From: Haliscomenobacter sp.
Lineage (GTDB): Bacteria; Bacteroidota; Bacteroidia; Chitinophagales; Saprospiraceae
Direction of reading: 5' to 3'
DNA length: 64,000 nt
Assembly: GCF_016718685.1 (NCBI RefSeq)
Contig: NZ_JADKCX010000014.1
Span: forward strand, 5,195 to 69,194
This document shows positions 63,544-64,000 of this stretch, one piece after another. The position numbers and the translations under genes were made by a program. Each line of letters opens with the position of its first letter. The first letter of the stretch is position 1. Under the pieces are notes generated by a model, which ran no database searches, was not told where the DNA came from, and saw nothing but the letters and a program-made list of their open reading frames with translations.

Positions 63544-64000
63544 GGGGCAAAGTTACAAAAATCAAACCAGGATGCAATATTGCATTTGCCCGCAACTACA
63601 TTCGCCTCCCGGGTAATTTTTGCCGTCTTCTCCACAATCTTCGCTACGGAGCAATACTTTTCCATCGACATGTCTACGGCTCGTTTGGCTTTGTCTACAT
63701 CCAGGTCCCCGTACAAATCAAACACGATGTGGATATCTGTAAAAAGCGAAGGAGTTTTGTCTTTTTCCCGCTCGCCATTCAGCGTCACTTTGATGTCTTG
63801 CAAAGGTTGGCGCATTTTGCGCAGAATGTCGATCACGTCAATGGAACTACAAGCCCCCAGGCTGCTGAGCAGCATTTCCATCGGGCGCATGCCACGGCCT
63901 CCGCCGCCAATGGCAGGGGAAGCATCGGTTTCTACACTGTTTCCTTGTTCGTTGGTGGCCCGAAGGTGAAAGGCATCGTCGAGGCGTTCGAGTTTGATAA
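63540..64000 (-). CDS. OsmC-family protein (5' end outside window)
   Basis: A peroxiredoxin-like OsmC/YhfA-type protein, probably reducing organic hydroperoxides. The frame is open to the window's right edge: IKLERLDDAFHLRATNEQG, then SPAIGGGGRGMRPMEMLLSS, LGACSSIDVIDILRKM with the conserved peroxidatic Cys. Later DMSMEKYCSVAKIVEKTAKI carries the second Cys region. The C-terminus as read (REANVVAGKCNIASWFDF) is not family-like and overlaps the AraC promoter, so a final indel near 63598 is possible. The N-terminus lies beyond the window. Confidence 0.82.
   Translation of the reverse strand, partial: IKLERLDDAFHLRATNEQGNSVETDASPAIGGGGRGMRPMEMLLSSLGACSSIDVIDILRKMRQPLQDIKVTLNGEREKDKTPSLFTDIHIVFDLYGDLDVDKAKRAVDMSMEKYCSVAKIVEKTAKITREANVVAGKCNIASWFDFCNFAP
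63548..63585 (-). promoter_or_regulatory. AraC-gene promoter with 14-bp palindrome
   Basis: The minus strand reads TTG, 19 bases, then TAACTTTG (63548-63555), a full match to the Bacteroidota consensus. A perfect 14-bp palindrome ATGCAATATTGCAT (63572-63585) overlaps the -33 TTG, a good place for a repressor. A copy of AAAATCAAAC lies between (63558-63567). Only four bases separate the -7 element from ATG 63543, so the transcript would be nearly leaderless. Confidence 0.5.

Noticed and set aside
1..64000. tRNA, rRNA or other structured RNA genes
   Set aside because: No GGTTCGAATCC-type T-arm in cloverleaf context or rRNA core sequence was recognised; the GGTTCGAGG strings belong to gap repeats.

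Overview
The window reads as chromosomal DNA from a Bacteroidota member, most likely of the Saprospiraceae (Haliscomenobacter/Lewinella-like). This rests on type IX secretion (T9SS) C-terminal sorting tails, a short RpoD, TAnnTTTG promoter elements without clear Shine-Dalgarno sequences, SusC/DUF4249-type remnants, DUF4331 and STM3941 families, and ECF sigma/anti-sigma pairs with a beta-barrel-like tail. The lineage call is inference from gene content. No rRNA, tRNA, CRISPR array, prophage or intact insertion sequence was seen.

Layout. 0-7.7 kb: phospholipase C (left end cut by the window), an SRPBCC protein, two small hypotheticals, a LysE exporter, a deletion-scarred DUF4249-type remnant, and a LuxR/DUF4386/alcohol dehydrogenase group. 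7.7-14.1 kb: tex, then nitroreductase, pirin and a Crp/Fnr regulator, then an ECF sigma factor with its membrane partner. 14.2-22.3 kb: a GNAT acetyltransferase, a large metacaspase-alpha/beta-hydrolase fusion with a 115-residue companion gene, and a sensor kinase/response regulator pair. 22.5-30 kb: TPR lipoprotein, two tandem DUF4331 secreted proteins, and a T9SS-exported sulfatase. 30-38 kb: an sdpR-sdpI-hydrolase operon with a clear palindromic operator, a secreted esterase, bestrophin, small membrane proteins, a CPBP protease and a LysR regulator. 38.5-46 kb: hppD, a giant TamB-like protein and aroC. 46-54 kb: transglutaminase, DoxX, M20 amidohydrolase, galT, and a GH130 phosphorylase/cellobiose 2-epimerase pair for beta-mannoside use. 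54-64 kb: SH3-like lipoprotein, rpoD, a T9SS protein, rpsO-pnp, and an OsmC/AraC/SDR group whose regulator probably controls the SDR through 21-bp-phased direct repeats.

Two features of the sequence itself stand out. First, about 25 genes or gene joints carry single-base frameshifts, mostly in homopolymers, and two short stretches (about 38.03-38.16 kb and 45.84-46.06 kb) consist of inflated homopolymers. I read most of these as sequencing or assembly error and annotate the genes as whole CDSs with the break noted. Second, many intergenic gaps hold inverted repeats whose arms are built from degenerate tandem copies of a 7-12 nt unit, with a different unit at each locus but the same architecture.

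The best candidate for an undescribed system is the metacaspase-hydrolase fusion at 14.8-18.2 kb with its small partner, closed off by a terminator from the neighbouring two-component genes.
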